NCBI GenBank assembly: GCA_963708805.1
Contig: CAVPUA010000003.1
Coordinates: 1,612,001 to 1,676,000 of the forward strand
DNA length: 64,000 nt
Direction: 5' to 3'
Source of the DNA: CAVPUA01 sp963708805
Lineage (GTDB): Bacteria > Actinomycetota > Actinomycetes > Mycobacteriales > Jatrophihabitantaceae
Of this stretch, positions 10,460-18,997 are shown piece by piece. A program made the translations under genes and the position numbers. How positions within the stretch are numbered: the stretch's first letter is position 1; each line of letters opens with the position of its first letter. Under the pieces are notes generated by a model. That model ran no database searches. It worked only from the letters and a program-made list of their open reading frames with translations, and was not told the origin of the DNA.

Positions 10460-10478
10460 GTAGTTACCGACGCGGGGT
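10442..10478. repeat. 15-bp perfect inverted repeat overlapping the 5' end of tRNA-fMet
   Basis: The left arm at 10442-10456 and the right arm at 10464-10478 are perfect complements with a 7-base spacer. The right arm includes the first eight bases of the mature tRNA. If transcribed, the hairpin would compete with acceptor-stem formation; as DNA it could be a protein site over the promoter. Confidence 0.6.
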
Positions 10479-10544
10479 GGAGCAGCTCGGTAGCTCGCTG
10501 GGCTCATAACCCAGAGGTCGCAGGTTCAAATCCTGCCCCCGCTA
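10471..10544 (+). tRNA. tRNA-fMet (CAT), initiator
   Basis: A full cloverleaf can be folded: 7-bp acceptor, D arm with AGCAGCTCGGTAGCTCG, anticodon stem CTGGG/CCCAG around loop CTCATAA (anticodon CAT), and T arm with GGTTCAAATCC. Two initiator hallmarks are present: an unpaired 1-72 position (C opposite T) and three consecutive G-C pairs at the base of the anticodon stem. CCA is not encoded. A hairpin terminator follows. Confidence 0.96.
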
Positions 10545-10549
10545 CAACG

Positions 10550-10585
10550 ACGAAGGTCCCGGATTCCGGGGCCTTCGTTCATTTT
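10550..10585 (+). terminator. Intrinsic terminator after tRNA-fMet
   Basis: A 13-bp stem (10550-10562 with 10566-10578, one G-T pair) and a 3-base loop are followed by TCATTTTC. It begins six bases after the tRNA end. Confidence 0.8.
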
Positions 10586-10690
10586 CAAGATCGCTACAGT
10601 TGATCTTGGAACTCAGAATGACCGTCAAATGACCCGATCCGTTCCATCGATGCCAATGCCAGCGTCGTCCCCGAACAGCAATCACGAGTC

Positions 10691-11968
10691 TTAAGGCAGG
10701 CCGGCGCGGTCGAACTCCTGTTGGAGCCGCGGGCGCCGACGGTTGGTCTCGCGCAGCTCGGCGATGAACCAGTCGACCTCAGCTTCGTATTCGGATCCAG
10801 CAGCGAGCTTGCGCATCTTCTTCAGCCTGCGCGCGGCGATCTGATAGTGCTGCGCTCCGGTTTCGACGAGCTCGCGCAGGACGAGGCGATTCAGGACCGG
10901 CAGCACGGCGATCGGGTCGACCTTCTCGTACACCTTGACCAGATCACTCCACGTGCGATCGTCTTCTAACGTCAGCGAGTGGGCCAGCTCCCACGCATGT
11001 TGCACATCCTTGAGCGACAGCAACGCGAACAACACCGCATCACGCGGGCTGGCCGCGAGCCGTTGCATGACCTCATCGCGGTGCTGCGGCCACGCCTGGC
11101 CCGCGTCGCGATACAGGTGCGCGGCGGTGCTGGAGGAGGGCCAGCGTCGGAACAGTTCGCGCCGTGCCGTGCGGAGCTCACCCGGACGGTGCTCGGCGAG
11201 CAACTCGCACCAGTACTCGCCGGCCTTCAGTGACTGGTGACTCGGGCCGACGTCGAGCGCCTGCCTGGCCCAATCGATCGCAAGGTCGAACTCACCGATC
11301 TCAGCCAGCGCCTCGGCGGTGTCTTGAAGCCACGCGGCCACCTTCCGGTCGCGGGCGTGGGTGCGGATGATCGCCTCCACATCGCGGTCGAATACCGCCA
11401 GCCGCTGGGCGTTCCAGTCCAGCGTGAACCAGTCGTGGCTGTGCGACGTCGTCCACCGCTCATCGTCCGACGGCCGGTTGCCGAGGCGGGCTTCGACCTC
11501 GGCGAGCTTTGCTCGGTAGGCGGTCATGCCGACGTCGCCGAGGGCGGGGGCATACGCGACGGGGTCGAGGGTGAAGTAGTCACACTCGTTGTCGAACTGG
11601 AACTTGATCATCCAGTCGACCAGTTTCGCGACCGGCGGCTTGGCCCTCGTTGCGACCTCGGGGTGCAGGTCCAGCAACGCTCGGCATGCGTCGCCGATGA
11701 TCCCGCTGGAGTCGTCGGCGCGCATGATCACCTTCAGCGCCGAGGCGATCGCCTTCTGCGTCACCGCGAAGGCGACGGTGGGATCGTCGGACTCAGCTGC
11801 CTGCCGGAGGATCGCGACCGCTTCGTGCATCTGCCGGCCGTGCTCGTTGGCCGTGCTCCAGCGCCACAGGTCCGCACGAGTGCGAATCAGCGGTAGCACC
11901 GCGTCGGCAAGGTCGCTCACAACCGTCAACGATTCCACGTCGAGTGTCAGCCTCGGGCGGCTGCCCAC
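10691..11968 (-). CDS. DUF6880-like helical protein, third gene of the AbiE operon
   Basis: This 425-residue soluble protein has an intact frame. It contains the segment MRADDSSGIIGDACRALLDL (about residues 85-105), which resembles the DDSxG motif of DUF6880 proteins. The second half is rich in helical, TPR-like repeats (WLQDTAEALAEIGEFDLAID). Its GTG start at 11968 lies inside the last codons of abiEii (overlap of 22 bp), so translation is probably coupled. A start a few codons downstream is possible. Function is unknown. Its place as the last gene of a toxin-antitoxin operon suggests an accessory or effector role. The family call is from memory of the motif and is moderate. Confidence 0.6.
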   Translation of the reverse strand: MGSRPRLTLDVESLTVVSDLADAVLPLIRTRADLWRWSTANEHGRQMHEAVAILRQAAESDDPTVAFAVTQKAIASALKVIMRADDSSGIIGDACRALLDLHPEVATRAKPPVAKLVDWMIKFQFDNECDYFTLDPVAYAPALGDVGMTAYRAKLAEVEARLGNRPSDDERWTTSHSHDWFTLDWNAQRLAVFDRDVEAIIRTHARDRKVAAWLQDTAEALAEIGEFDLAIDWARQALDVGPSHQSLKAGEYWCELLAEHRPGELRTARRELFRRWPSSSTAAHLYRDAGQAWPQHRDEVMQRLAASPRDAVLFALLSLKDVQHAWELAHSLTLEDDRTWSDLVKVYEKVDPIAVLPVLNRLVLRELVETGAQHYQIAARRLKKMRKLAAGSEYEAEVDWFIAELRETNRRRPRLQQEFDRAGLP

Positions 11969-12709
11969 GTCGAGCGGACGACCTGTAGCGCTTCCTCGGC
12001 GCTGATCGTCAGGCGGGTCTGTGCGGATAACTGCTCGTGCCAGTCATGTTCGGCCGGCGCTCGCGAGAACATGTGGTCCTGAGGCAGGCCGAGGCCGGTG
12101 TGCGTCGCGAACAGTTCGAGCGGCCGACGTGGTGAGTGCACCGGCCAGGGCCAGCGCCCACAGGTCATAAAGGTCTCGGGGCGCACGGCGCTCGAACCAC
12201 GCGGCCGTCTTCCAGGCGGCGAACGAGTCGCGCACCGGAGTTCGCAGACGCGTCCGCGCGATGTCGCTGTACCGCTGATCGATGTCATGGACGGCAGTGG
12301 GCCAGGGCGGGTATCCCTGCGCGCTGAGCAGCTGAACGCGGACCACCAGACCGTCGGAGGTCACCAAGCTCGCCGGATCGGTGTCGCGGATGTCGGCCAG
12401 GGCGACGGTCCAGTCGACGCGCCCATGCGTGACGCGCAGCGCGCGCTCAATGGTGCGGCTGATCGCGTGCGCGGTGGACCGTCGGTCGGCCACCGCGATC
12501 AGGTCGATGTCCTCGCTGAGGCGTCCGGACGGTAGGCACGTGCGGGCAAGGGCGGTACCGCCGAAGAAGATCAGCTCGCCGGAGCGGGCTTGGAGAGCGG
12601 CGAGAATCAAGGAGATCAGATGGTCGCGATGAACCTGCTCGAATGCGACACCGAACTGCTCCGCGACAGTTGCCGCCTCGTCACGGCGCAGGCCGCTCGG
12701 GTAGGTCAT
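11947..12709 (-). CDS. abiEii: AbiEii-type nucleotidyltransferase toxin (one frameshift)
   Basis: The protein has about 253 residues. FFGGTALARTC followed by GRLSEDIDLI is the GG-S/T plus DxD core of DUF1814 nucleotidyltransferases, the toxin of type IV AbiE systems. Related MenT toxins transfer nucleotides to tRNA acceptor ends and block translation. ATG 12709 overlaps the abiEi stop as ATGA. One extra base near 12130 shifts the frame; downstream the protein continues with PLELFATHTGLGLPQDHMFS to the stop at 11947. The toxin active site is upstream of the break. If the break is real, only the C-terminal helical region would be lost. Confidence 0.88.
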
Positions 12710-13353
12710 CGCGCCAGGTCCCGGGCGCGCGCGAGCGCCGACCGTAGCCGCTGGCGGCGTGCGAGCTCGTCCAGAACCTCCGGTTCGCACCGCGGCAGCA
12801 GTGCTCGCAGCGCCTCCGGTATTTGATCTTCGGCGACACCCAGCGCAGGCCTGCGAGCGAGATCCACCACGGTCTGCTCGATCGACGTGACCAGCGCGCG
12901 ACCCAACTCTGTCGTCACGGTCTCGACATCAACTCGCGTTGTATCGCGCTTCACGAAGCGCACCGACGCCGGGCGGTCCAGCAGCGTGATCGGGTCGTGC
13001 TGGGTCGGCGCGGCGACGATCGCGACGGCCAGAGCTCTAGGCAGCGCACCGTGTACACGTGCCGCGGACACCCCCATCAGCGGCGCACGAGCGGGATGAA
13101 AGCGCGCTGCAGCGATGCCCGCCGCGGCAGCCTCCAGCGTCGGCATCCAGCCCGTACCGATCTGGTCCTGCGGCACCACCGTGTAGTAGCCGTGGGCGAG
13201 CCGATGAAGAACGCGCAACTGCTCCAGCCTCCGTAACTGGGAGGCGGGATGGGCGTAGGCGATGATGGCGTCCGAAGTACGGAAGGTTCGCATCGGAAAT
13301 CCTGCAAGCTGGGATGGAACCCCGCTGGTTCTTCGATGCTTCATGCCAGTCAT
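12706..13353 (-). CDS. abiEi: AbiEi-type antitoxin / transcriptional repressor
   Basis: The 215-residue protein has an N-terminal winged-helix region (residues 25-75, RRLEQLRVLHRLAHGYYTVV) and a C-terminal antitoxin-like domain. This is the layout of AbiEi antitoxins, which repress their own promoter and counteract AbiEii. It is the first gene of a three-gene operon and overlaps abiEii by four bases. The start at 13353 is only 5 bp from a long inverted repeat at 13358-13408, the expected autoregulatory operator; an internal ATG at 13344 is an alternative start. The frame is intact. Confidence 0.85.
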   Translation of the reverse strand: MTGMKHRRTSGVPSQLAGFPMRTFRTSDAIIAYAHPASQLRRLEQLRVLHRLAHGYYTVVPQDQIGTGWMPTLEAAAAGIAAARFHPARAPLMGVSAARVHGALPRALAVAIVAAPTQHDPITLLDRPASVRFVKRDTTRVDVETVTTELGRALVTSIEQTVVDLARRPALGVAEDQIPEALRALLPRCEPEVLDELARRQRLRSALARARDLAR

Positions 13354-13357
13354 GGTG

Positions 13358-13408
13358 GCAAGAGTATCGAAAAACTACTCTTGGACGGTAGTTTTTGCAT
13401 ACTCTTGC
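13358..13408 (-). promoter_or_regulatory. Operator/promoter of the abiE operon: 21-bp inverted repeat
   Basis: The arms at 13358-13378 and 13388-13408 are complementary at 19 of 21 positions with a 9-base spacer. The block CAAGAGTA occurs three times, twice facing the operon and once inverted. The DNA here is much more AT-rich than its surroundings. Known AbiEi proteins bind inverted repeats of about 23 bp in their own promoter, so this is very likely the autorepression site. Confidence 0.75.
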
Positions 13409-13464
13409 GCGGACTGACATTAGGGACGGCCCGAAGCCGGCAGTTGAGCAGGCTTGGGTAGCGA

Positions 13465-13715
13465 CTACGGCCGTCGGCCCCGGATAGCCTCGAAGGCCTT
13501 CAGTGCCCGCTCGTCGGCGTCGGGGAGTCGGCCAAAAGGTACTGCTGGGTGGTACGGATCTGCTTGTGGCCGCGGCGGTCCATCACGGCCTCGAGGTCGG
13601 CATCGCCGGCGAGCAGTCACGAGGCGTGCGCGCCGCGCAGGTCGTGGAAGCGCACTCGTTGACGGCCCTCGGCGCGCTCGATCGCGGGCAGCCACACCAC
13701 ACTGCTCCGGCGTAA
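13465..13715 (-). pseudogene. Tyrosine recombinase (integrase) C-terminal remnant
   Basis: Reading the minus strand gives VVWLPAIERAEGRQRVRFHD, then LRGAHAS, a TGA stop, LLAGDADLEAVMDRRGHKQI and RTTQQYL; after a frame change it ends LPDADERALKAFEAIRG. This covers the HxLR box, the GH box and the catalytic Y of phage-type tyrosine integrases. The N-terminal two thirds are missing, the in-frame TGA (13617-13619) replaces a usual W, and the frame breaks near 13540, so the gene is dead. It marks the far edge of an old island next to tRNA-fMet. Confidence 0.8.
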
Positions 13716-13882
13716 TCGCTGATGCAAAGGGTGCTCAAATAACTACTTTCCGCACACTATTTATACGCGCCCAATGCTACAAATGCCGTGCCGTCGCGAC
13801 GTGGTCCGACCGCTGCACGTTCGGAAGGGAGGCGGCCGGAGGACGGCTCAGCTGGAACGTCAGGTCACTGACCACCGTGAGA
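13716..13882. other. Intergenic DNA, no gene seen
   Basis: Between the integrase remnant and the surface-protein terminator I see no convincing coding frame. The first 70 bases are AT-rich compared with the window, as expected for the edge of an acquired segment. No clear copy of the tRNA-fMet 3' end was found. Confidence 0.4.
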
Positions 13883-13920
13883 GGTTCCGGTCGCTGTGTA
13901 GGGGGACAGCGACCGGAACC
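13883..13920 (-). terminator. Hairpin terminator downstream of the surface-protein gene
   Basis: A perfect 15-bp stem (13883-13897 with 13906-13920) with an 8-base loop lies 55 bp after the stop codon of the LAxTG protein. There is no T-run, which is common for actinobacterial terminators. Confidence 0.65.
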
Positions 13921-13974
13921 GCTCGAGTCGGGTGGCCCGACGGCCGGCGGACCGAGCCGCTCAGGCATCCACCG

Positions 13975-16882
13975 TCAGGCTCGGTGGACCTGCCGGCGGC
14001 GGCGCGATCGCCCAGAGCGGGCAGCCAGCACGAGAGTGAGCAGACCGCTCGCCAACAGCCCGACGCCCCAGCGCAGGGGCGTCTGGAGATCAGACCCCGT
14101 CGCCGCCAGGCCACCACCGCCGGCCACCTCGGTGATCAGCGGTGGCGGCGTCCAGGCGTAGTAGGGGTTGCTCGAGGTCACGAGCTTCCCGGTGACGACG
14201 CCGGTGCCGATGACGGTGCCGATGTCTTCGTGGTCGCCGCCGGACTGAACTCCTGAGAGCTGGGCCGTGCAAGGGAAGGACGCTCCGACGGCGAGCGGTC
14301 CGGCCCAGGTGGTGCCGGTCGACGGACCGCCCAGCGCGGAGAAGTCGCACGACAGGCCGGTGACGGTGCCGTTGCTGACGACCTGGTCGGTGACGGTGAC
14401 GTTCTTCAGCGCGTCGTTGCCGCTGTTGGTCACCCGGTAGACCAGCGTCGCGGTGCCGGTCGGCAGCGTCGCCGCGGCGTCGGCCGTGTCGGCCGCGTTG
14501 CCGTCGGAGTCACCCTTGACGATCGTGACGCCGGGCGTCAGCGGCGTCGCCGTGGCGTAGTAGGGATTCGTCGACGTCACGTCGGTGCCCGAGACGATGC
14601 CAGTGCCGGTGACGGTGCCGATGTCTTCGTGGTCGGCGCCGGCCAGGACGCCGGAGAGCTGGGCCGTGCAGGGGAAGGACGCGCCGACGGCGAGCGGGCC
14701 GGCCCACGTCGTGCCGGTCGACGGACCGCCCAGCGCGGAGAAGTCGCACGACAGGCCGGTGACGGTGCCGTTCGTGACCACCTGGTCGGTCACGACGACG
14801 TTCTTCAGCGCTTCGTTGCCGTCATTGGTCACGGTGTAGGCGAGTCCGACCGACGCCGGCTCGTTGCCCAGATCGGGCGCGTCCGGTGCCGAGTCGGCCG
14901 CGTTGCCGTTGACGTCACCCTTCACGATGGTGATCGACGGAACGGGCTTGGGCGTCGTCGCGTTCCACGGATTGCTGTCGGTAACGGATTTGGCCGAGAT
15001 CGCTCCGGTGCCGACCACCGTCGCGGTGTCGGTCTCCTGCGATGCCCACGGTCATCGCCGGCACGGTGCCCGTGCAGTTGAACGAGGCACCGACGGCGAA
15101 CGGACCGGCCCACGTGACGCCGGTGGACGGGCCACCGAGGGCGGAGAAGTCGCAACTCAGGCCGGTGAGCGGCGGACCGGACGATGGTCGCGTCGCTGAC
15201 CGTGACGTCGTCGAGCGGTTCCTGCCCGTTGTTGGTGATCGTCATGGTGATCGGGATCGGGCGTTCCAGCGGGGATCGGACTTGCCCGGCGCGGTGTCGA
15301 AGCCGCCGGCAACCGGCCCATCGGCGGTGTCGAACTTGTTGATCACGACCGAGGGCACGGGAGGCGGGGTCTTGCCGTTCCACGGGTTGTTGTCGGTGAC
15401 TGGCTTGTTGTCGGTCTGACCGTTGGCAGTGACCGTGGCCGTGTCGGTCTCCTGCACGCTGTAGTCCATCGGCCGGGACGGTGCCCGGTGCAGTTGAAGG
15501 AAGCGCCGACGGCGAACGGACCGGCCCAGGTGACGCCGGTGGACGGACCGCCGAGTGCGGAGAAGTCGCAGCTCAAGCCGGTGAGCGCGGGGCCGGACGC
15601 GGTCGCGTCGGTCACGTCGACGTTGACGAGCGGTTCGGTGCCGGTGTTCTTCACGTCATGGTGATCGCCGTCGGCGTGCCGACCGCCAGCGACTTGCCCG
15701 GGGCCGAGTCGAATGCGCCGGCGGTCTCGCCGTCGGCGGTCGACCACTTGTCGATCGAGATCGTCGGCGTCTGCGTCCCGCGAGCCGGTTCCGCCAGCCG
15801 AGGACGAATCGATGTAGGCGGTGCTGGGGGTGCTGGTCGTTCTTTCCCTGGTAGGTGCTCGAGATCGTGGCGGTGTCATGGAAGCTCAGTCCGCCGCCGT
15901 TGTCGCCGCTGGTCAACGACGTCGGGATCGCGAGCTGGAGCATCTTGCCGCTGGGGACGCGCCGAAGCTCGCGGTCATCGACGTCGCCGTGCAGGTGATC
16001 GATCACGCCGCTCGAGTAGGCGACACCGTTCGCGAAGTCGCCGTCGGTGCCGCTGTCGTCGCCGAGGTACATGACCACCTTCGCGCAGTCGAAGGCCTGT
16101 CCGGCGGTCGCCGTGTCGGTCATCGTGCCCGGAGTCGAACGGTCCGAGCGGGCTCTCGATGCTCCAGAGGATGCAGTCGGTCTGGTTGGTGCGGCACTGA
16201 TCGTTGCGCGTCGGTGAATGCGCCGATCTTGCGGCCGGTGGTGCGATCGATGATCGTGGCGGCGGGAACGTCACGGTCGAGGTGAACTTCGTCCCGTCGC
16301 TGTTGGTCACGACCAGTTGCTGGGTCGTCCCGTTGTCGCTGGAGTTGTTGACGTAGCCGGTGAAGAACGCCGTGCCGCACACGTCCTGGTGGGTCTCGGC
16401 GTAGAGGTCATCGTGAAGGTCACGACGGCCGGCGTAGTCGTCGAGATCGTTGCGTTGGCGATGACGTCACCAGCCGCATCGGTCAGATCGAACGACGCGG
16501 GGAAGCCGCCGAGCTGGGTAGGGAGGGTTTGGGAGAAGGTGTCGCCGGCCTTGGTGCCGTCGGGAACGCACCAGTCCTCGGAGATCTTGAGCCCGGCTCC
16601 CGCCTGCGACGGGGGAGTGATGACGACGTTCGTGATCGCTCCGGCGATCTGTGCGGCGCCGACGGCTGGTGCGAACACCGCGATCGCAAGCACCACGCCG
16701 CTGGTGGCGAGCATCGACATCAGCTTCCGGCGGGCCTCGTTGGCTCGGCGGCCCCGGTGGGCCTCGTTGGCCTGGTGGCCCCGGTGGCTTCCGCGTCGAG
16801 CTCCGTTGCTCGGCCCGGCCAGTATTTCGTCATTCTCTGTCCCCCCGGACACTCTGCGCTCGTAGCGACTTACGTCAAGCAA
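13975..16882 (-). CDS. Secreted cell-wall-anchored repeat protein, LAxTG (frameshifted)
   Basis: Joined across frames, the product has about 960 residues. It starts with a basic leader and signal peptide (MLATSGVVLAIAVFAPAVGA). Two adhesin-like beta-sandwich domains follow (about 16650-15850), then four DUF11/DUF7507-type repeats, and a C-terminal sorting signal LAATG followed by a hydrophobic helix and RSRRRR. LAxTG is the motif of class E sortases, so the protein should be wall-linked and surface-exposed. Several breaks lie between 16450 and 15000, mostly +1; two junctions (near 16420 and 16265) are +2 or -1. From 15018 to the stop the frame is open. No sortase gene is in the window. The exact start is uncertain. 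Confidence 0.75.
14140..15800 (-). repeat. Four tandem DUF11-type repeat units in the surface protein
   Basis: A unit of about 380-410 bp recurs four times. Each contains the peptide LSCDFSALGGPSTG and then TWAG, with a nearly identical DNA stretch at about 14318, 14717, 15118 and 15535. The two units nearest the C-terminus are the most alike (about 60 bp almost identical), so recombination between units could change repeat number. Confidence 0.8.
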
Positions 16883-17409
16883 ATATTCTTCTTTCGGGTT
16901 GAAATCCTTTAACAGTTCGTACCCGTTATTCGGATTTTCAGCCTGAGTCGCCCGATCCTAACGTGCCGAAGTGGGGCAAGTCGCTGTTATCAACAGGCAA
17001 GTTCCGCCGGCTGCAGGAGGAGGACCAGCAGGGGTGCTGAGCGTCCTGCGCGATCTGGATACAGAGGGTTACCGTCCTGCCGAGGTCCGTGGTTGTCTGC
17101 ACACGCGGACACGGCACCGTCGACGCCCTTGGGGCATCGACCGCACGCCGCGACGAACAGCGTGCGGAGCCGGATGCGCCGGAGTTGGGGCGGCTGATTG
17201 GCATCTGAGCCGGAATGAGCCGCCCAGGGATCTCGGAAGCGGGGCAAGTGTGCGGACGCAGTCGGAAAGCGCGGGGTTGAACAGCGGCCGTACGTCGACC
17301 TGCGGGGATCGCCTGTTGCGAATCCCACGTCACGCGATGGCCGCCCCTGCCCGACATCGCCGTTTACGGGCGGCGCTCGCTCGGTATAGCCTCCAGCAGA
17401 GATAGGACA
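16883..17409. other. Long intergenic region (about 530 bp), no gene recognised
   Basis: The first 90 bases next to the surface-protein start are AT-rich and probably hold its promoter. Open frames of about 140 codons exist on both strands, but their composition is arginine/proline-rich without hydrophobic core patterns and I match them to no family. No RNA gene or riboswitch fold was recognised. Confidence 0.4.
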
Positions 17410-17425
17410 ACAACTGTTGTACAAC
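17410..17425. promoter_or_regulatory. Overlapping palindromes upstream of the KstD-like gene
   Basis: ACAACTGTTGT (17410-17420) and GTTGTACAAC (17416-17425) are perfect palindromes sharing a GTTGT half-site, directly before the ribosome-binding site. This looks like a repressor operator. The MarR gene 2.4 kb downstream is one candidate binder. Confidence 0.5.
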
Positions 17426-17440
17426 GTGGGGATGGCGCAC

Positions 17441-18944
17441 ATGACGATGACTGGGCGGCGGACGGTCGCCGTGATCGGATCGGGCGGGGCCGGCCTGGCC
17501 GCAGCGTTGGCGGCGGCCAAGTCGGGCGCCGAGGTGACGGTCTATGAGAAGCACGATCGTTGCGGCGGGACGACGGCGCTGTCCGGTGGCAACGCCTGGC
17601 TGCCGGCCAACAGCAAGCTGCCCGACGACACGCCGGAGGCCGCCCTCGCGTACCTGCGGGCGCTCGGCCTCGGTGACTCCGACGACGCCTTGCTGCAGGT
17701 GTTCGTCGAGTCCGCGCGCGAGGTTGCGGACTGGCTCGAGGCCGAGACCCCGTTGTCGTTCGTCTCGATTCCCTACACCGACTATCACGCGGAGTTTCCG
17801 GGCGGTCGCGTTGCAGGCGGTCGCACGCTCGAGCCGCAGGGGATCGTTCCCACACGAGCGGGCGGCGGCGTTGTTGCGCGATGCCCCGAACGTCACGGCG
17901 CCGATCATCTACGCCGAACTCGCCGGCGGCGCGATCGATCGCGCCGCCCTCGAGCAACGAATCCGGGACGGGGTCGTGACGCTCGGGCGTGGATTGATCG
18001 CGGGTCTGCTCGAGGCCTGCCTGGCGGCGGGCGTCGAGATCAAGACCGGCATCCGCGTCCGCGAGCTTCCCGAGGCCGACGCGGTGATCATCGCGACCGG
18101 AGGTTTCGAGCGTGATCCGCAACTCGTGAAAGCTTTTCTTCGGGGGCCGGTCGCGGCTCCGGTCGGTGCGCCGACGGCCGAGGGGGACGGTCTGCGAATG
18201 GCGATGGCCGCCGGCGCGCTCTTGGGCAACATGAGCGAGGCATGGTGGGTGCCGGCTCTGACCGTCGCCGGCGAGACCATCGACGGGGCACCGATGCACC
18301 GGCTGATGATCGGCGAGCGGGCCCGGCCGGGGTCGATCATCGTCGACCGCAGCGGCCGGCGCTTCGCCGACGAGGCCCAGAACTACAACGACTTCGGCCG
18401 GACGTTCTCGAACTTCGACCCGGCCAGCTACTCGTTCAAGCACCTGCCGGCTTATCTGGTGTTCGACAACGCCTATCGCACCGGTTACCGCACCGGCCCG
18501 ATGGGGCGCCGCGACCCCGACCCCGAGTGGTTGCATCGCGGCGAGACGATGGCTGAGCTGGCGGCGTCGATCGCCGTGCCGGCCGATGTCCTGGAGGCCT
18601 CGGTGGCGCGCTTCAACGAGTTCGCGGCCGTTGGCGAGGACCCCGACTTCGGCCGCGGCTCTCGGCCCTACGACCGGTTCATCGGCACGCTCGGGCCGCT
18701 CACCGACGGACCCTATTTCGCATTGCAGCTCCAGCCCGGCTGCCTGGGAACGAAGGGTGGTCCCCGTACGGACGCCGACGGCCGGGTGCTGGGCGCGCTC
18801 GACGGCCAACCCATTCCGGGGCTGTTCGCCGCCGGCAACGCGGCGGCCAGCCCCTTCGGGATGGCCTATCCGGGGGCGGGCGGCACGCTGGGCCAGGGAC
18901 TCGTGTTCGGGGTCAGAGCAGGTCGGGCCGCGGCGAAGGGCTGA
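17441..18944 (+). CDS. FAD-dependent oxidoreductase, KstD / fumarate-reductase flavoprotein family (one frameshift)
   Basis: The product has about 500 residues. The N-terminal FAD-binding fold is VAVIGSGGAGLAAALAAA followed by a conserved GGTTALSGG. The C-terminal FAD segment is NAAASPFGMAYPGAGGTLGQ, typical of 3-ketosteroid-delta1-dehydrogenase relatives. The likely reaction is dehydrogenation of a steroid-like or other carbonyl substrate, but the substrate cannot be read from sequence. ATG 17441 follows GTGGGGA at 9 bases; ATG 17432 and 17447 are alternatives. One extra base near 17855 (after GIVP) splits the frame. The stop lies inside a tandem repeat at 18939. Confidence 0.82.
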
Positions 18945-18997
18945 GCCAACGAAGGGCTGAGCCAGCGAGGAGCTGAGCCAACGAAGAGCTGAGTCAG
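18939..18997. repeat. 16-bp tandem repeat, 3.7 copies, at convergent gene ends
   Basis: The units start at 18939, 18955, 18971 and 18987 with consensus GGCTGAGCCAACGAAG and few changes. Each unit carries TGA. Because 16 is not a multiple of three, the stops fall in all three frames. The first unit contains the KstD-like stop codon and the last touches the DUF5313 stop. Confidence 0.8.

Noticed and set aside
13770..13785. GCTACAA near 13775, also found at the tRNA-fMet 3' end, as a possible attachment-site repeat
   Set aside because: Only seven bases match; far too short to claim a duplicated att core.
14140..15800. Repeats in the surface-protein gene as a CRISPR array
   Set aside because: The units are about 400 bp, coding and in frame with a DUF11-type protein; no short repeat-spacer pattern and no cas genes.
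16938..17405. Open frames of about 140 codons on both strands in the gap before the KstD-like gene
   Set aside because: No family resemblance, no ribosome-binding site and arginine/proline-rich composition; treated as non-coding.
18939..18997. 16-bp tandem repeat as a CRISPR remnant
   Set aside because: Units are directly adjacent without spacers.
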